Assembly: GCF_009870125.1 (NCBI RefSeq)
Contig: NC_046683.1
Location: 9,672,001 to 9,736,000, forward strand
Reading direction: 5' to 3'
DNA length: 64,000 nt
Origin: Drosophila pseudoobscura
Taxonomy: Eukaryota > Arthropoda > Insecta > Diptera > Drosophilidae
Translations under genes and position numbers: made by a program
Shown here: piece by piece, positions 1 through 11,600 of the stretch
How the letters are laid out: the number at the start of each line of letters is the position of its first letter
How positions within the stretch are numbered: the stretch's first letter is position 1
Notes under the pieces: model-generated
Told to the model about the DNA's origin: nothing
Databases searched by the model: none
Seen by the model: the letters and a program-made list of their open reading frames with translations, nothing else

Positions 1-1870
1 GGCAGCGTCGGTTGTAGCTTTACGTTCCCCGGCGGCTGGATGCCAGGCAGCGGTGCGAGCGCATGCGCAGAAGTTAAACCGAACTGTACCGAGACGGACG
101 TACGCGCAGAAGAAAATAAGTAAATTAAAGTGCAAAAAAATGTAAAGAAACAAACCAACAGTATTTGAGAGCAAATAAAAAGGTAAAGGTTCGAAAAATT
201 AAGTGAATTTTAGTGCAAAAAAATGTAAAGAAACAAACCAGCAGTATTTGAGAGCAATTAAAAAGGTAAAGCTTCGAAAAATTAAATTATTATTTAATTT
301 TAATTATGTTATATGTGATTTTTACGTTATTTATTCGGAACACCGAATTTTCGATTAATATTAAGGGTTTTCTTCGGGTCGCTAAGGTCTTTTTTAAGGT
401 TATGTGTTTATTTCATGCAATTTGGAATGAAATTTTGCAGTTTTAGCTCGCGTTTTGTGCTTGTGTGTAAAGCGAGCGAGTGTAAAGTAAAAATGGCGAC
501 GTCGGTTTCGTGCCTTTTTTCCGTCTCTCTCATTTCAATCGCCGCTTTGTCCGATTTCGTACCGAGTCTCTTTTGCTCTCATGTGTGCTATATACATATG
601 TGTGTGAGCGTGCGAAGCGGAGATGAAAAATAAAATGGCGGCAGCGTCGGTTGTAGCTTTACGTTTCCCGGCGGCTGGATGCCAGGCAGCGGTGCGAGCG
701 CATGCGCAGAAGTTAAACCGAACTGTACCGAGACGGACGTACGCGCAGAAGAAAATAAGTGAATTTTAGTGCAAAAAAATGTAAAGAAACAAACCAACAG
801 TATTTGAGAGCAAATAAAAAGGTAAAGGTTCGAAAAATTAAGTGAATTTTAGTGCAAAAAAATGTAAAGAAACAAACCAGCAGTATTTGAGAGCAATTAA
901 AAAGGTAAAGCTTCGAAAAATTAAATTATTATTTAATTTTAATTATGTTATATGTGATATATTTAATATAATATGTTATATTTTTACGTTATTTATTCGG
1001 AACACCGAATTTTCGATTAATATTAAGGGTTTTCTTCGGGTCGCTAAGGTCTTTTTTAAGGTTATGTGTTTATTTCATGCAATTTGGAATGAAATTTTGC
1101 AATTTTAACTCGCGTTTTGTGCTTGTGTGTATAGCGAGCATAAAGTCAAAATGGCGACGTCGGTTTCGTGCCTTTTTTCCGTCTCTCTCATTTCAATCGC
1201 CGCTTTGTCCGATTTTGTACCGAGTCTCTTTTGCTCTCATGTGTGCTATATACATATGTGTGTGAGCGTGCGAAGCGGAGATGAAAAATAAAATGGCGGC
1301 AGCGTCGGTTGTAGCTTTACGTTTCCCGGCGGCTGGATGCCAGGCAGCGGTGCGAGCGCATGCGCAGAAGTTAAACCGAACTGTACCGAGACGGACGTAC
1401 GCGCAGAAGAAAATAAGTGAATTTTAGTGCAAAAAAATGTAAAGAAACAAACCAACAGTATTTGAGAGCAAATAAAAAGGTAAAGGTTCGAAAAATTAAG
1501 TGAATTTTAGTGCAAAAAAATGTAAAGAAACAAACCAGCAGTATTTGAGAGCAATTAAAAAGGTAAAGCTTCGAAAAATTAAATTATTATTCAATTTGAA
1601 TTATGTTATATGTGATATATTTAATATAATATGTTATATTTTTACGTTATATATTCGGATCACCGAATTTTCGTTTCGCTAAGGTCTTTTTTAAGGTTAT
1701 GTGTTTATTTCATGCAATTTGGAATGAAATTTTGCAATTTTAACTCGCGTTTTGTGCTTGTGTGTATAGCGAGCGAGCATAAAGTAAAAATGGCGACGTC
1801 GGTTTCGTGCCTTTTTTCCGTCTCTCTCATTTCAATCGCCGCTTTGTTCGATTTTGTACCGATTCTCTTT
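1..1870. repeat. 658-bp tandem repeat, about 2.9 copies
   Basis: Three head-to-tail copies begin at 1, 640 and 1298 with GGCAGCGTCGGTTGTAGC. The first is about 19 bp shorter because of a deletion in its AT-rich middle. Similarity ends near 1870, where copy 3 runs into unrelated sequence. Each unit contains an internal direct duplication of about 83 bp around AGTGCAAAAAAATGTAAAG. Copies are nearly identical, so the duplication is recent or homogenised. No coding potential is convincing. The array starts at or before the window edge. I do not recognise the family; the sequence resembles a 5' untranslated leader or a transposon-internal repeat. Confidence 0.85.
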
Positions 1871-2308
1871 TACTCGTCGCTTCTCGCGCTTTTTGGAACT
1901 TGCGCGAGCGCGAAAAAAGATCTGTTCCGCATGTTTCCATTCTCAGTGTTTTTTTCTCTATCGAACCTTCCCGAACTTTGGTGCAAATTTTGAAAAAAAA
2001 AAGAAATTTATGATTTGGGTAGCGTTATCTTCAATAATATCCACTCTATAGACATGAATCAAAAATCCTGCGAGCGGTCGCATAATTTTGTCTCCAAAAA
2101 CAACTAATGAAATGCTAATGAAATTTTTCGAAGAAAATTATAATATAATATTTAATTTCTTTTCATTTTAGCGATATAGAAATGACATTTTTATTTGCCG
2201 AGGCGTGTTTCTGTGAATTTTTCGATAAAGGGTAAGAATAAAAGAAATGTTAAATTTATAATTTAAATTGTAGTCAATATTTTTAAAATCCAGTCAAAAA
2301 AATTCTGA
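1871..2308. other. AT-rich non-coding stretch
   Basis: AT-rich sequence between the tandem array and an INE-1-like hairpin. I see no gene. It may be the internal part of a degraded mobile element, but nothing identifies it. Confidence 0.4.
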
Positions 2309-2345
2309 ACTTCGGTGTGCCGAAGTTAGATATTATTCTACATTC
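2309..2345 (+). mobile_element. INE-1/DINE-1-like 3' terminal hairpin
   Basis: A perfect 8-bp stem (AACTTCGG/CCGAAGTT) around TGTG is followed about 20 bases later by CTAGT. INE-1/DINE-1 Helitrons end with a very similar CTTCGG...CCGAAG hairpin, and Helitrons end in CTAG before a target T. The fragment is too short to delimit the element. Confidence 0.45.
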
Positions 2346-2541
2346 TAGTATATACAAATTTCGTGTCGCAGTGTTTGTGTTTGAACTCCTCACAAACGGT
2401 GAGGACCGAGAATTTTTTTTTGTATCTTTGAAAGGTATTAACTAACATTTTTTTGTCGGGATTTGTAGTAACAAAAAAGAAACCAGGCCACATTTTAGAG
2501 CATACAGAACAGACCAACGTATCCAATAAAGTAACGAAAAT

Positions 2542-2816
2542 GTGCATGTGAGCATATCGCAATTGCGTGAAATACAATCACAAGAGGGACGAGATCAAGA
2601 AAATGAACAAGAACATTGTGAATTTTCATCCATTTTGGTTCTTCATCTCGAAAAATTCAAACATGAGTGGGATGGAATGTGTTGCGCCTCAGGAAAAGTG
2701 CAACTACCAGAAGTAAAAACACCAGCAGAACCATTGAAAGGCTTTCTCACGGCACGGATCGTTCGGTACAGCAATAGTTCACAATACTGCGACAAATGGT
2801 TCTCCGGGTAAGCTAG
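2542..2816 (+). mobile_element. Truncated Helitron, Rep/helicase N-terminal fragment
   Basis: An open frame of about 89 codons contains HEWDGMCCASGKVQLPE followed by PAEPLKGFL. This is the characteristic W-x-CC-x-x-GK-x-x-LP region at the N-terminal end of Helitron Rep-helicase proteins. The frame then runs into a terminus ending GGGTAAGCTAG before T (CTAG at 2813-2816), as expected of a Helitron 3' end. The nuclease and helicase domains are missing, so this is an internally deleted, non-autonomous copy. Its end lies about 30 bp from the splice donor of gene 1 on the opposite strand. Confidence 0.7.
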
Positions 2817-2847
2817 TAAATTGATATATTCATGTAGTAATGCTCAC

Positions 2848-4133
2848 CCTGCTGTATCCCAATTCAAACAGATAGACCGGCTGCATGGTGAAGAACGTGA
2901 TGTCCGAGTATAGGGCGAAGGTGATGCCCAGCACAATGTTGACGTAGATGGGCTTCTTCAGGAGCGTCAGATCTAGAAAGTCCACAACTGTGCGGGTCCA
3001 TCCTTTTTTGGGGACGGAGGTGGAGGCATCGGGAGCCACCGTTGTATGCGGTGTCGGTGATCCACTGACTGTCGAGGGGCGCCTGGATGCCTGCAGGCTG
3101 TGGAGCATTTGTGGCGAGGCATCGCTGACGACCACTGGGCCGGACCAGTTGCCCAGGCTGGTGATGCTCGAGGCCCGGCTGGAGATGACCTTCAGCATGT
3201 GCTCGTCGGCATGCGAGAGTCGCCGCAGAAACTTGGGCTCTTCTTCTGTGGCTTTCAGCGGAGTCTCTGGCTGGATGCGCACCACCACTGTGGTGGTTTT
3301 CTCTGTCTCCTGAAGCTGCAGCTCCTCCTCGCTGAGGGGCACACGACGCATATGCCACTCGACGGGATGCATTACGAGCATACCCAGGACGGCGTGGGCA
3401 TTGAGGCCGGTGAGGATAAGCAGGCACCCGCGGAAGCCGTACCATTGCATCAGTTTCTGCATCACAATCGGATAGAGCATTGATCCCAGGCCGATCAGCG
3501 TCTGTGCAAAGCTCATCCACATCACACGATTCTTCACAAAATAATGATTGAAGGTCGTATAGCAGGTGGGGACCATCAGGCCAAAGGCCAAACCCTGCAC
3601 CAAACTGAACGCCAGCATTAGATGCATCGTCGAGGTGGCAAACAGTTGCATTCCCGTTCCCAGGAAATACAGGACTCCACCCGTGACGCCAACCGCTCGC
3701 ATGCCGAAACGCTGGAACAGCGAGCCCGAAAATAGACCAGCAAAACTCATGGCCGAAAAGAAGGCGCTGGTGATGATAGCCATGGCACTGGTCTCTGCGC
3801 CAATGCTCTTCAGGAAGTCCCCGAACACGAGACCAAATGATGGCAGAGCGGCCAAGGCACTAGTCTGGAAAGGAAGAATAAAAGCCAGGAATCTAGTATG
3901 GATATCTTTTGCTGCCGGTGAGTAGCACTTACAAACGGCAGGGCCATGCCAATGCACACAAGGATGCCCCAACCACCATCGGGGGCCTCCAGTTTGTAGG
4001 ACCTGGACTTCTTCATCGATGACTGAAAGGCCTGGCGACTGCTGCTCCTGAAGCGCTGAACGTTGAGTGATCTTCCGAATGACTTTCCGAGTGGCACCTT
4101 GGGTGCGTATCGTTCCTCTGTCTGCTCCGTCTG
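2848..4133 (-). CDS. MCT-family MFS transporter (gene 1), 3' part missing from window
   Basis: Two coding exons are visible: 4133-3933 and 3864-2848, with a 68-bp intron (GTAAGT...CAG, phase 0). The protein has EAPDGGWGILVCIG in TM1, then predicted TM2-TM6, a central cytoplasmic loop of about 140 residues, and the FLDLTLLKKPIYVN segment leading into TM7. The frame ends at a donor (AGG|GTGAGC, 2842-2847), and the last five membrane segments are not in the window. The upstream exon has no ATG before the internal one at 4016 (MKKSRSYK). An acceptor TAG at 4134-4136 suggests another N-terminal exon further upstream, so the start is unresolved. It is divergent for the family: GGWGI replaces GGWGW, and NHYFVKNR replaces the usual basic NxYFKxRR motif. 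Substrate is unknown. Confidence 0.8.
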
Positions 4134-6660
4134 CTATGTGCTTCTGTGTTACACATAAATCAATTCTCCATCCATCATATAAGTCAGTGGCAGTGGCAGT
4201 GGCTTCCTCTTCCAGTACCTGATGCTTCTGCTTCTGCTGTCTTATCGGTGTCGCGGTATATGGGTTTTATGGCCGAAGCTTAGGGGGTTTTGTTAGCGCA
4301 TCTTCCACCCACTCATAATGTAATTTGGCTTTTCCCGATAAGATTAGAAGAGATGCCAAATGATGCAATATTCACTTTCAAATGATATTTGCCAAGTGGC
4401 GGCCTCTCTCCTCTGGGAACCTTCTCTATTATTATTACAATTGCGAATCGTTTTTACGCTATTTATCTATCATCGCTTCATATCTTAAAAAAAAAAACAA
4501 TTAAAATGCCTCACCCCCGCCTCCCGCACTCGATGATAAGAGAGAGCGCAGAACTAATGCTTTCAGATATACAACAGTGGTCCCCAGTGGTCGTCCTCGT
4601 GGCCTGACAGACTTCATCTTCTCAGAATTAATTCTCATTCATAATTTATAAAAACTTAAATTTATTCTTCACGCATTACAGAACGCATGTGTGTGCCTTT
4701 GGCATGATATCCTATGACATTCTATCTTCCAACTTTGTTTGCCTTTGGATGATAAAACATTATCATTGCTGTTGATGATCATCCACCCAGTGGAGGAGCT
4801 GCTGGTGGTAATGGCTCTTTTCACACTTCATAAAACAGTAGTAGGGAATGTTCTTTGATTAGGAATTTTACAGAATTCGCCTTCCCCCCCTCCCTCCACT
4901 TATTCATTATCTTTCGAAACTTCAACCTTTTCGATTGAAACCACCCGAAGAACCGAAGAACACACTTTTTTCGTCTCGTCTTGTTCATCACTTTATTCTC
5001 TTCATTAAATAATCATATAGTTCTTAATGTATACATATATGCATATACTTGTATATCATTCAATATCTTGGGCACCAAATCAATACCACAAAAGTTTGCA
5101 TCGTATCAAAACCTCTCTCTCCCTCGAACTCTCTCTTTCTCTCACTTTTCACTTTCTGTCCCGAAAAACAAATGAAACCTTTAAGTACACAAAATATGCT
5201 TAAAATTCTATTTATTTTAAGTAGTATATCTGAATGTTGTTCTTGTTGTAGTAGTTTTGTTTTTATTGCTTATCGTTTTGGATAATTTAAAATATCTTAC
5301 AGTTAGGTGGGGGGCATGCAACAAATGTCCTACAGGTAATTAGGCACTTTCCATACAAATTTCGTCTTTTTTTTTCCCGGCCAGGTGGGTGAAAATTTGA
5401 TTTGATTTTTGCTGGGATATACTGCAAAAACCAGCAAAAAAAAAGCTCATGTAAAAAAGTTTCTTACAGCCAGCCACCAGACGGAGCCACTTGCTCAACG
5501 GCCAAAGTTGGCCACATGTAGTTGGCCCATGAGTCTCCAGGTGTCGCCACACTGGCTTCTTCAGTTGTGTCGTTGGGATTTTGTATATATTTTTGTGTGT
5601 GTGGCGGGGTGGCGGGGCGTTCATTATTCATTTCTGTACTATATTTGTATATATTCTATATGTTCTGGGGGTGGCTTGACCAATTTGTCGATACGAAATC
5701 AACGCCTTTCGTAAAATTGTGAGAAATCGGCTCGAAAAAGTTAGTTCTTCTGAAATCGAAGCAAACAATATAAAACTAGCTTAGATCTAAATGGGCATGC
5801 AAATATATAATATAATATTTAGGTTTTGGGCACATTTATAAGGCTCTCCTCATATTCTCATTGATCTTACAAGCACAAGGAACCATCGTTTTGTAATTTT
5901 TGTTTTATATGCTTAGAGGGGGGCGTATACAATATTCTGGCATTTGGATTGGCATCAGAATTGAAACGATATTGATCTGTTTTAATGTTTATTCCTTAGT
6001 ATATATATATATATATATATTATATTATAGTATAGTATATATATATTTATATCAAATTGGCGAAAAAAAAGCCACACACACACAGAGAAAAATTGGTCCT
6101 TGTATAAGTAGGTTATTTCTTGTATACCGCCTTCTTTCATTCCTTAAGGTACATTTTAAAGCCCATTAATTTCTATCAACTTCAACTCTCATTTTCTTAC
6201 GATATATACGATATACGATATATGTATCTACTCTCGTATATGTGTGTGTGTGTGTGTGTATTTATGGTGTATGTATTAGTTTATCATCTAAATTAGAAAC
6301 TATCTTTGAACTATCACATACAAGTTCACTAAATAAACGACAAAAAGAGCGAGAGAACAAATCGGAAATCAAAGCGAAACCAAAAAAAAAAAAAATCAAT
6401 CAACAGGGCGAAATTACAATACAAAATAAATGGTAATTCCTTAATCATTAAATCATTTAGAAAACAAAAAGAACAAAGCACACAATTAACTAAGTTTTTA
6501 ATACATTTTGTGTGGGGAAGTGTGTGGAAGGGGTGTGGGATGGGGGTGTGGGTGCGAATCCCCTCACTACAGCGCGAGCGAGCCTTGTCTTCCTTATAAA
6601 TATAGTAGCTCATATCGAATCCTTCTGCATTTTGTTTCGTTTTGTTCCCCAGCTTCCATT
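4134..6660. other. Intergenic; gene 1 upstream region and gene 2 3' UTR
   Basis: No gene found. The right part must include the 3' untranslated region of gene 2. Minus-strand AATAAA-type signals occur at about 5988-5993 and 5211-5216, but I cannot tell which is used. Simple repeats include (TA)n near 6000-6020 and (TG)n near 6240-6258. Confidence 0.5.
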
Positions 6661-8664
6661 TTACAACTTGACATCGTGCGTGGTCCGCGTGGGCGCTCCT
6701 GCTGCTGCCGAATCCTGCGTGGGCACCTGTGCGGCATCTGCAGTGCGGCGGCGCGCATTTAGGAACTCCACCAAATACTCAATGCCCCAGGCGAAGGCGC
6801 ACAGCATAATGCAGAAGCTCTGGGTATGTATGCAAATGGGATAGCTGTCAGTCAGATCACGGATGAGGCCTAAAACAAGCATTTTCGATTATTTTTAGGA
6901 CTAGGATGGGCAGTGTGTGGTCTTACCAATCAGTGGCCCAAAGGATATCACAAACAGTGCCTTGCCCACCAAATGCCAGCCAAAGGCGGATGGCAGCTTC
7001 TCCAGCGAACAATACTCGGAGACGGTGAGCGTGAAGTTGCTCAATGCCGAGCCACGGAAGAATCCGCAAATCGATAGCCAAATCATCAGCTGTGTCCAAT
7101 CGGTCTGCTCTGCCATGACTACGGAAGCGAGACAATCAATGTTAATGCCAAAGGTCAAAGGATCCCCCTCAGATCACTGGGCTGGGCACTTACTTGAACG
7201 TGTTAGAGCCACAAAAATGATGGAAACCAGAAAAATGGTACGCTTCCTGATTGTGGTCCTATCGAAGATCGGCGGCAAGACAATCCGTGCTGCGATATCC
7301 GTGATGGCCGTGATTGACAGGCAAAAGGCCACATCGGTCTTTTGGTATCCCAGATTGGCGAAAAAGAACGGCGTCACCATCTTGAAGTTCATCTCGGCCA
7401 CATAGAAGATGGACAGACCGAACAGGAGATTGAGGAACATCTTGTCCTTGAGCATGTCAATGTCGAGGAGATCGGCAAACCGGCGCCAAAAGCCCGGCTT
7501 TTTGGGCTTCTTCTTTTTGGCCTCCTCATCGGCAGCGGCGGCGAGAGCGGCCTCCGTCTGCTTGTCCAGCTCCGTGGGCTTCATTTTGATGAAACTGTCG
7601 CGATGTCCGCCAAGGACAATGCTGCCGGTGGCGGTGCCAACGCGTCGCAACTCGCGGTCGTTCTGCTCGAACTCATCGTCGCCGGTGTTGAGGTGCACTT
7701 GCAGAATGGAGCCGGTGAAGTCCATGTAGGAGAGGTTCGAGGTAACCGAGGCCTTGCGACAGCGCAGCTGCGTGGCATTGATCTCCGCCTGCGAGGTGTA
7801 TGCGCCATCGGCACCGGCCCCATGGGCCGCCGACTGTACGCCCGCCAGGGACATGATCCGCGGAAATGTGGGTCGCTTGGGTATGCCCAGGCGAGAGCCA
7901 TTCATGGTGTTCATGGCCATCTCCGAGTAGTTCTTGCGCATCGAGTGCTGGTGGGCGTGATGCTTGTGGAACAGCAGGGTGTTCATCTCGGGCAGAGCAT
8001 CCTCCTCGTTGCCATCCTCTTTGATCACCTTGAAGTCGGGCGGCGAGGCCGCCGACGCAGCCACACCGCCGCCACCCAGCTGCAGTTGGGGCTGGGGTGT
8101 CGGCAATGCCGATATACACATCAGCTCCTCATCATCGAACTCCTCCTTCATGTGCCACTTCACCGGCTGCAGCAGCACCGAACCGACAGTGGCGTTAAGC
8201 GCGACTCCCGCCAGCAGCAGGACAGCGCCCTGAAAGTCATATGCCTCCAGCAGGATCCTCACCAGCTGCGGCATGATCAACATGCCAATGGCCGTGCCAG
8301 CCATCGAGAGGCCCACCGCCTGTCCGCGCTTGTGCTTGAAGTAGTGATTCAATGCCACAAATGCCGCCGACGTGGACAGGCCCACACCGATGCCATTGAT
8401 CACCGAATAGGTGCTCAGAATGTGCGCCATGCTGGTGGCCGGCGATGTGAGGGCCAGGCCCAGGCCGCAGAGCAGGGAGCCGGCAATGGCCACCTTTCTG
8501 TAGGAGAACTCCTTCAGCAGTGGCCCGACAAACAGCCCCGAGAAATTCATGCAGACGTCCAGCGCACTGATGATCACCGCCGCCCCAGTGGTGCCCACAT
8601 TGAGATCCTTCAGGGTGTCGCCAAACAGTAGACCGAAAGATGGCTCTATGGAGCGTGTGGCCAG
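6661..8664 (-). CDS. Gene 2 exons 2-4 (main coding block)
   Basis: Exon 2 (8664-7194) starts after TTACAG and encodes LATRSIEPSFGLLFGD onward. Exon 3 (7118-6927) restores frame across a phase-1 intron. Exon 4 (6869-6661) starts at the conserved GPLIG|LIRD junction and ends with TAA at 6661-6663. The last junction sits at the same protein position as the last intron of genes 3 and 4. Confidence 0.9.
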
Positions 8665-11600
8665 CTGTAAGTAAAAGCGGATCAGAAACGGATTAGAATC
8701 AAGCCTATTTATTATATTTTTCTCATTTGGCAGCCAAATAGACTTTGTTACTAATTTAATTTATATTTTTTTAGGCCAATTTGTCGTTCGTCGGCTAATC
8801 TGCCAGCACCGCGTGATTTATCAGCCAATCGAGCGAGATAGAGAGAATACAAATACTTCGACAGAGAGAGGACCAACGTCATTAAATGGATAATCGCAAA
8901 ACCTTATCAATGGAAGGCCTGAGCGCCCTGCGGGTGAGTCCCAGAGTGAGAGAGAGAGAGAGTGAGCGGGACAGAGGGACCCTGTGAGTGGCCCGTTTCC
9001 TATCATGAATGCACTCCATGCCGAATACCCTCTTGTTCGAGTATACCCTTATCGATTGTGCAATGCGACATTTGGCCATCAGCTGAATGGGGCAGTCACT
9101 CATTATCAGGGCACGGACACACAGGGCCCTCTCTCTCTTTCTATCTGTCTCTGTCTCTATCTCTATCTCTATTGATGGATCCAGCAATCAGCAGCATTGA
9201 TTGATGGATCGTTGTTCCTTACATTTCAATGTCCGATTGCGATTGCCAAACGCTTTGCAAACATTGTTGTATTTGCCATAAAATATTAATGCCATTTGGT
9301 TCGGATTGGCAAACCCCATTTCCTTATTACTAATTCTCACATCAAGCTCGAAACATTTCCAACAATTTTTCTAGTCTCTAATTGGTGGAAATTGTTGCCT
9401 TTGCAATTATATATATTTTTTTGAATAATCACTGATAAGAAAATGTGTGCTTTAGTCACTTTATGTACGTACTGCCTTGTACATGATTATAATCGGGGAC
9501 TTCCCAAGGGTAACAGATAGCTTTCCTTCTCATTATATACCATAATTCTTTTAAGAACATTTTCAAAGAACATATAAACTACATAACCTACAAAGAAATA
9601 CCTCCTTATGTAAAGCTTTTGATGGGTTCCATTTAAATTGAAGCCATATCCCTTGGGATACTGTACCCTCAATATTATACCCTAATTAATTGACAATATG
9701 TATTCATTTATTTTGTATTATTTACTGCCCATTTATCCAAGCATTTTGCCCCGTTCTAGGCACGCTTTAGCCTTTAGCTCAAATTATTATAATGATGATT
9801 GGCTGACAAGTAAATGCGGACTAACTCGGACAGTCTTCGGCTTTTCCTTCAACAATTTACATTGCAAATTACAACGAATTCGTGGCCTCCCCTCCCCTGC
9901 ACTCCTCCTCCTCCACTCCTAGTCAGAGACTCCCCGAGATATGCATAGATTGTTGTCGCTCTTTATTCTTTGGGTTTGATGGGGGTGTTCGTTCTTGAGA
10001 GTGTTTTGTATTTGCTTTTGCGATTATATTGATATTGATTGTGTGGGCTGTGCGCTCGTTCTGGGGGTCCTCTAATTTTTATAGAGCGTATCCGGGGCTA
10101 CCTCCTCTATACATACAGATGTGGAGCTCTGTCGCTCTGTCATTCGGTAATTGCTTGATAATTGAGTTATCAGAAAACAACAGGCACCAGCACGCGCTCG
10201 ACAAGTGCTTCGAATACCTTTCAGTGTTCCCCATTCTGGGACTGGGACTGGGAGGCACTAGGCTTTCTTTAATTGAGTTTATATGATTTTTATGATTTTG
10301 AGATTGGTAAATTGTTTGCGATACCATATTTGGGTTTAGTTTTTGTGGCACAATCACGAGTATATGCTTTATTTATCAATCATTTCGGTTAAGGGATCTT
10401 TAGACTTTGATTTTTTGATCTGTTTATTAAAGCATTTCGCATACAAGCATAACTTTCAATATCTTAGAGCCCCATATTGGAGCCCCTAGCTATCGAATTT
10501 TTAATTTACACTGGGACTCTGGTAGAATCGAAATCTTATAGACCTATCCTTCATTGCAGTATAGGTAATAAGGGACCACCTTTTGGGGATCTCTTTTGGG
10601 TCTTGGCTTACCCTTACCCTTACGTAGGTGAAACCACGCCCAGCCTGACCCTTTTTGGGTTGTATTCCATATTTATACATAGATGTATCACTTTGCCATG
10701 CCTTATCCCACGAGCTGTTTCTTAAGATTATAGAACCTAATATTTACCATCACCTGAATTTAATTTTTGTAAATTGTTTTCTTTCCTTCTTTTCTGTATT
10801 TCTCGTTAGTTGTTGTCTTATCTTCAGCCATTTATGGTTGAATTTATAAAGATTATGAGATCTACTTGAATCCTTCATATGATCCATATAACCTTTTGTC
10901 ATCTCCTCTTAACGCAAATATCAGTCCATCAATCTCTTCAACGAATCTTCCATTAAGGGAATTTTGCAAAGGAATTTATTTTGGAACAAAGGAAATATCA
11001 AATCTGTGGATTGTATTTCCATTTTACTCAAACCCATGCCGCCACGTCTGTTTTCATTTTCATTTTCATTTTAAATTTCAATTTGCTGCTGGCTTTCTGT
11101 AATCTGTAAATATATTAGACATATACTATATATGCGTCTACTTTTAGTACATATATTTTTGGTTTCTTATTGCCTTTTTGTGTGCTTGTGGAAATTGTTT
11201 ATTAGCTTTTCAGTCGCACACCCCATAGATACATATGTATCCCCCATCTATACATGTGTACATAGTATATAGTATATATCGTACTTGTATTATTTCACTA
11301 GCCTTTTGTTGGGTTTTTAGCGAAAAACAGCAAAAGGCAAACAAAACCCAACCAGAGACCGACTCAAAAGAGCTCGTGTGACTCGCTTTTTGGTAGGAGA
11401 ACACCTTTTTAATGCTCCAAATCAGTTATATATAGGGGGGCATGGGCAGGGGCAGGGGTAGGGGCAGGGGTAGGGCTGATCTTTGCACAATTAGATGCTA
11501 AATTATTTTTAAACATTTTTCGTGCAATATTTTTGAATTCAATTTACAGGTGGCTGTCGTTTGCTGTGCAACTAACGTGACACTTGAATGTACGCTCCCC

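Noticed and set aside
7342..8631. 429-codon open frame on the plus strand
   Set aside because: Exactly antisense to exon 2 of gene 2. It is an artefact of GC-rich codon use; the sequence is His/Gln/Arg-rich with no domain.
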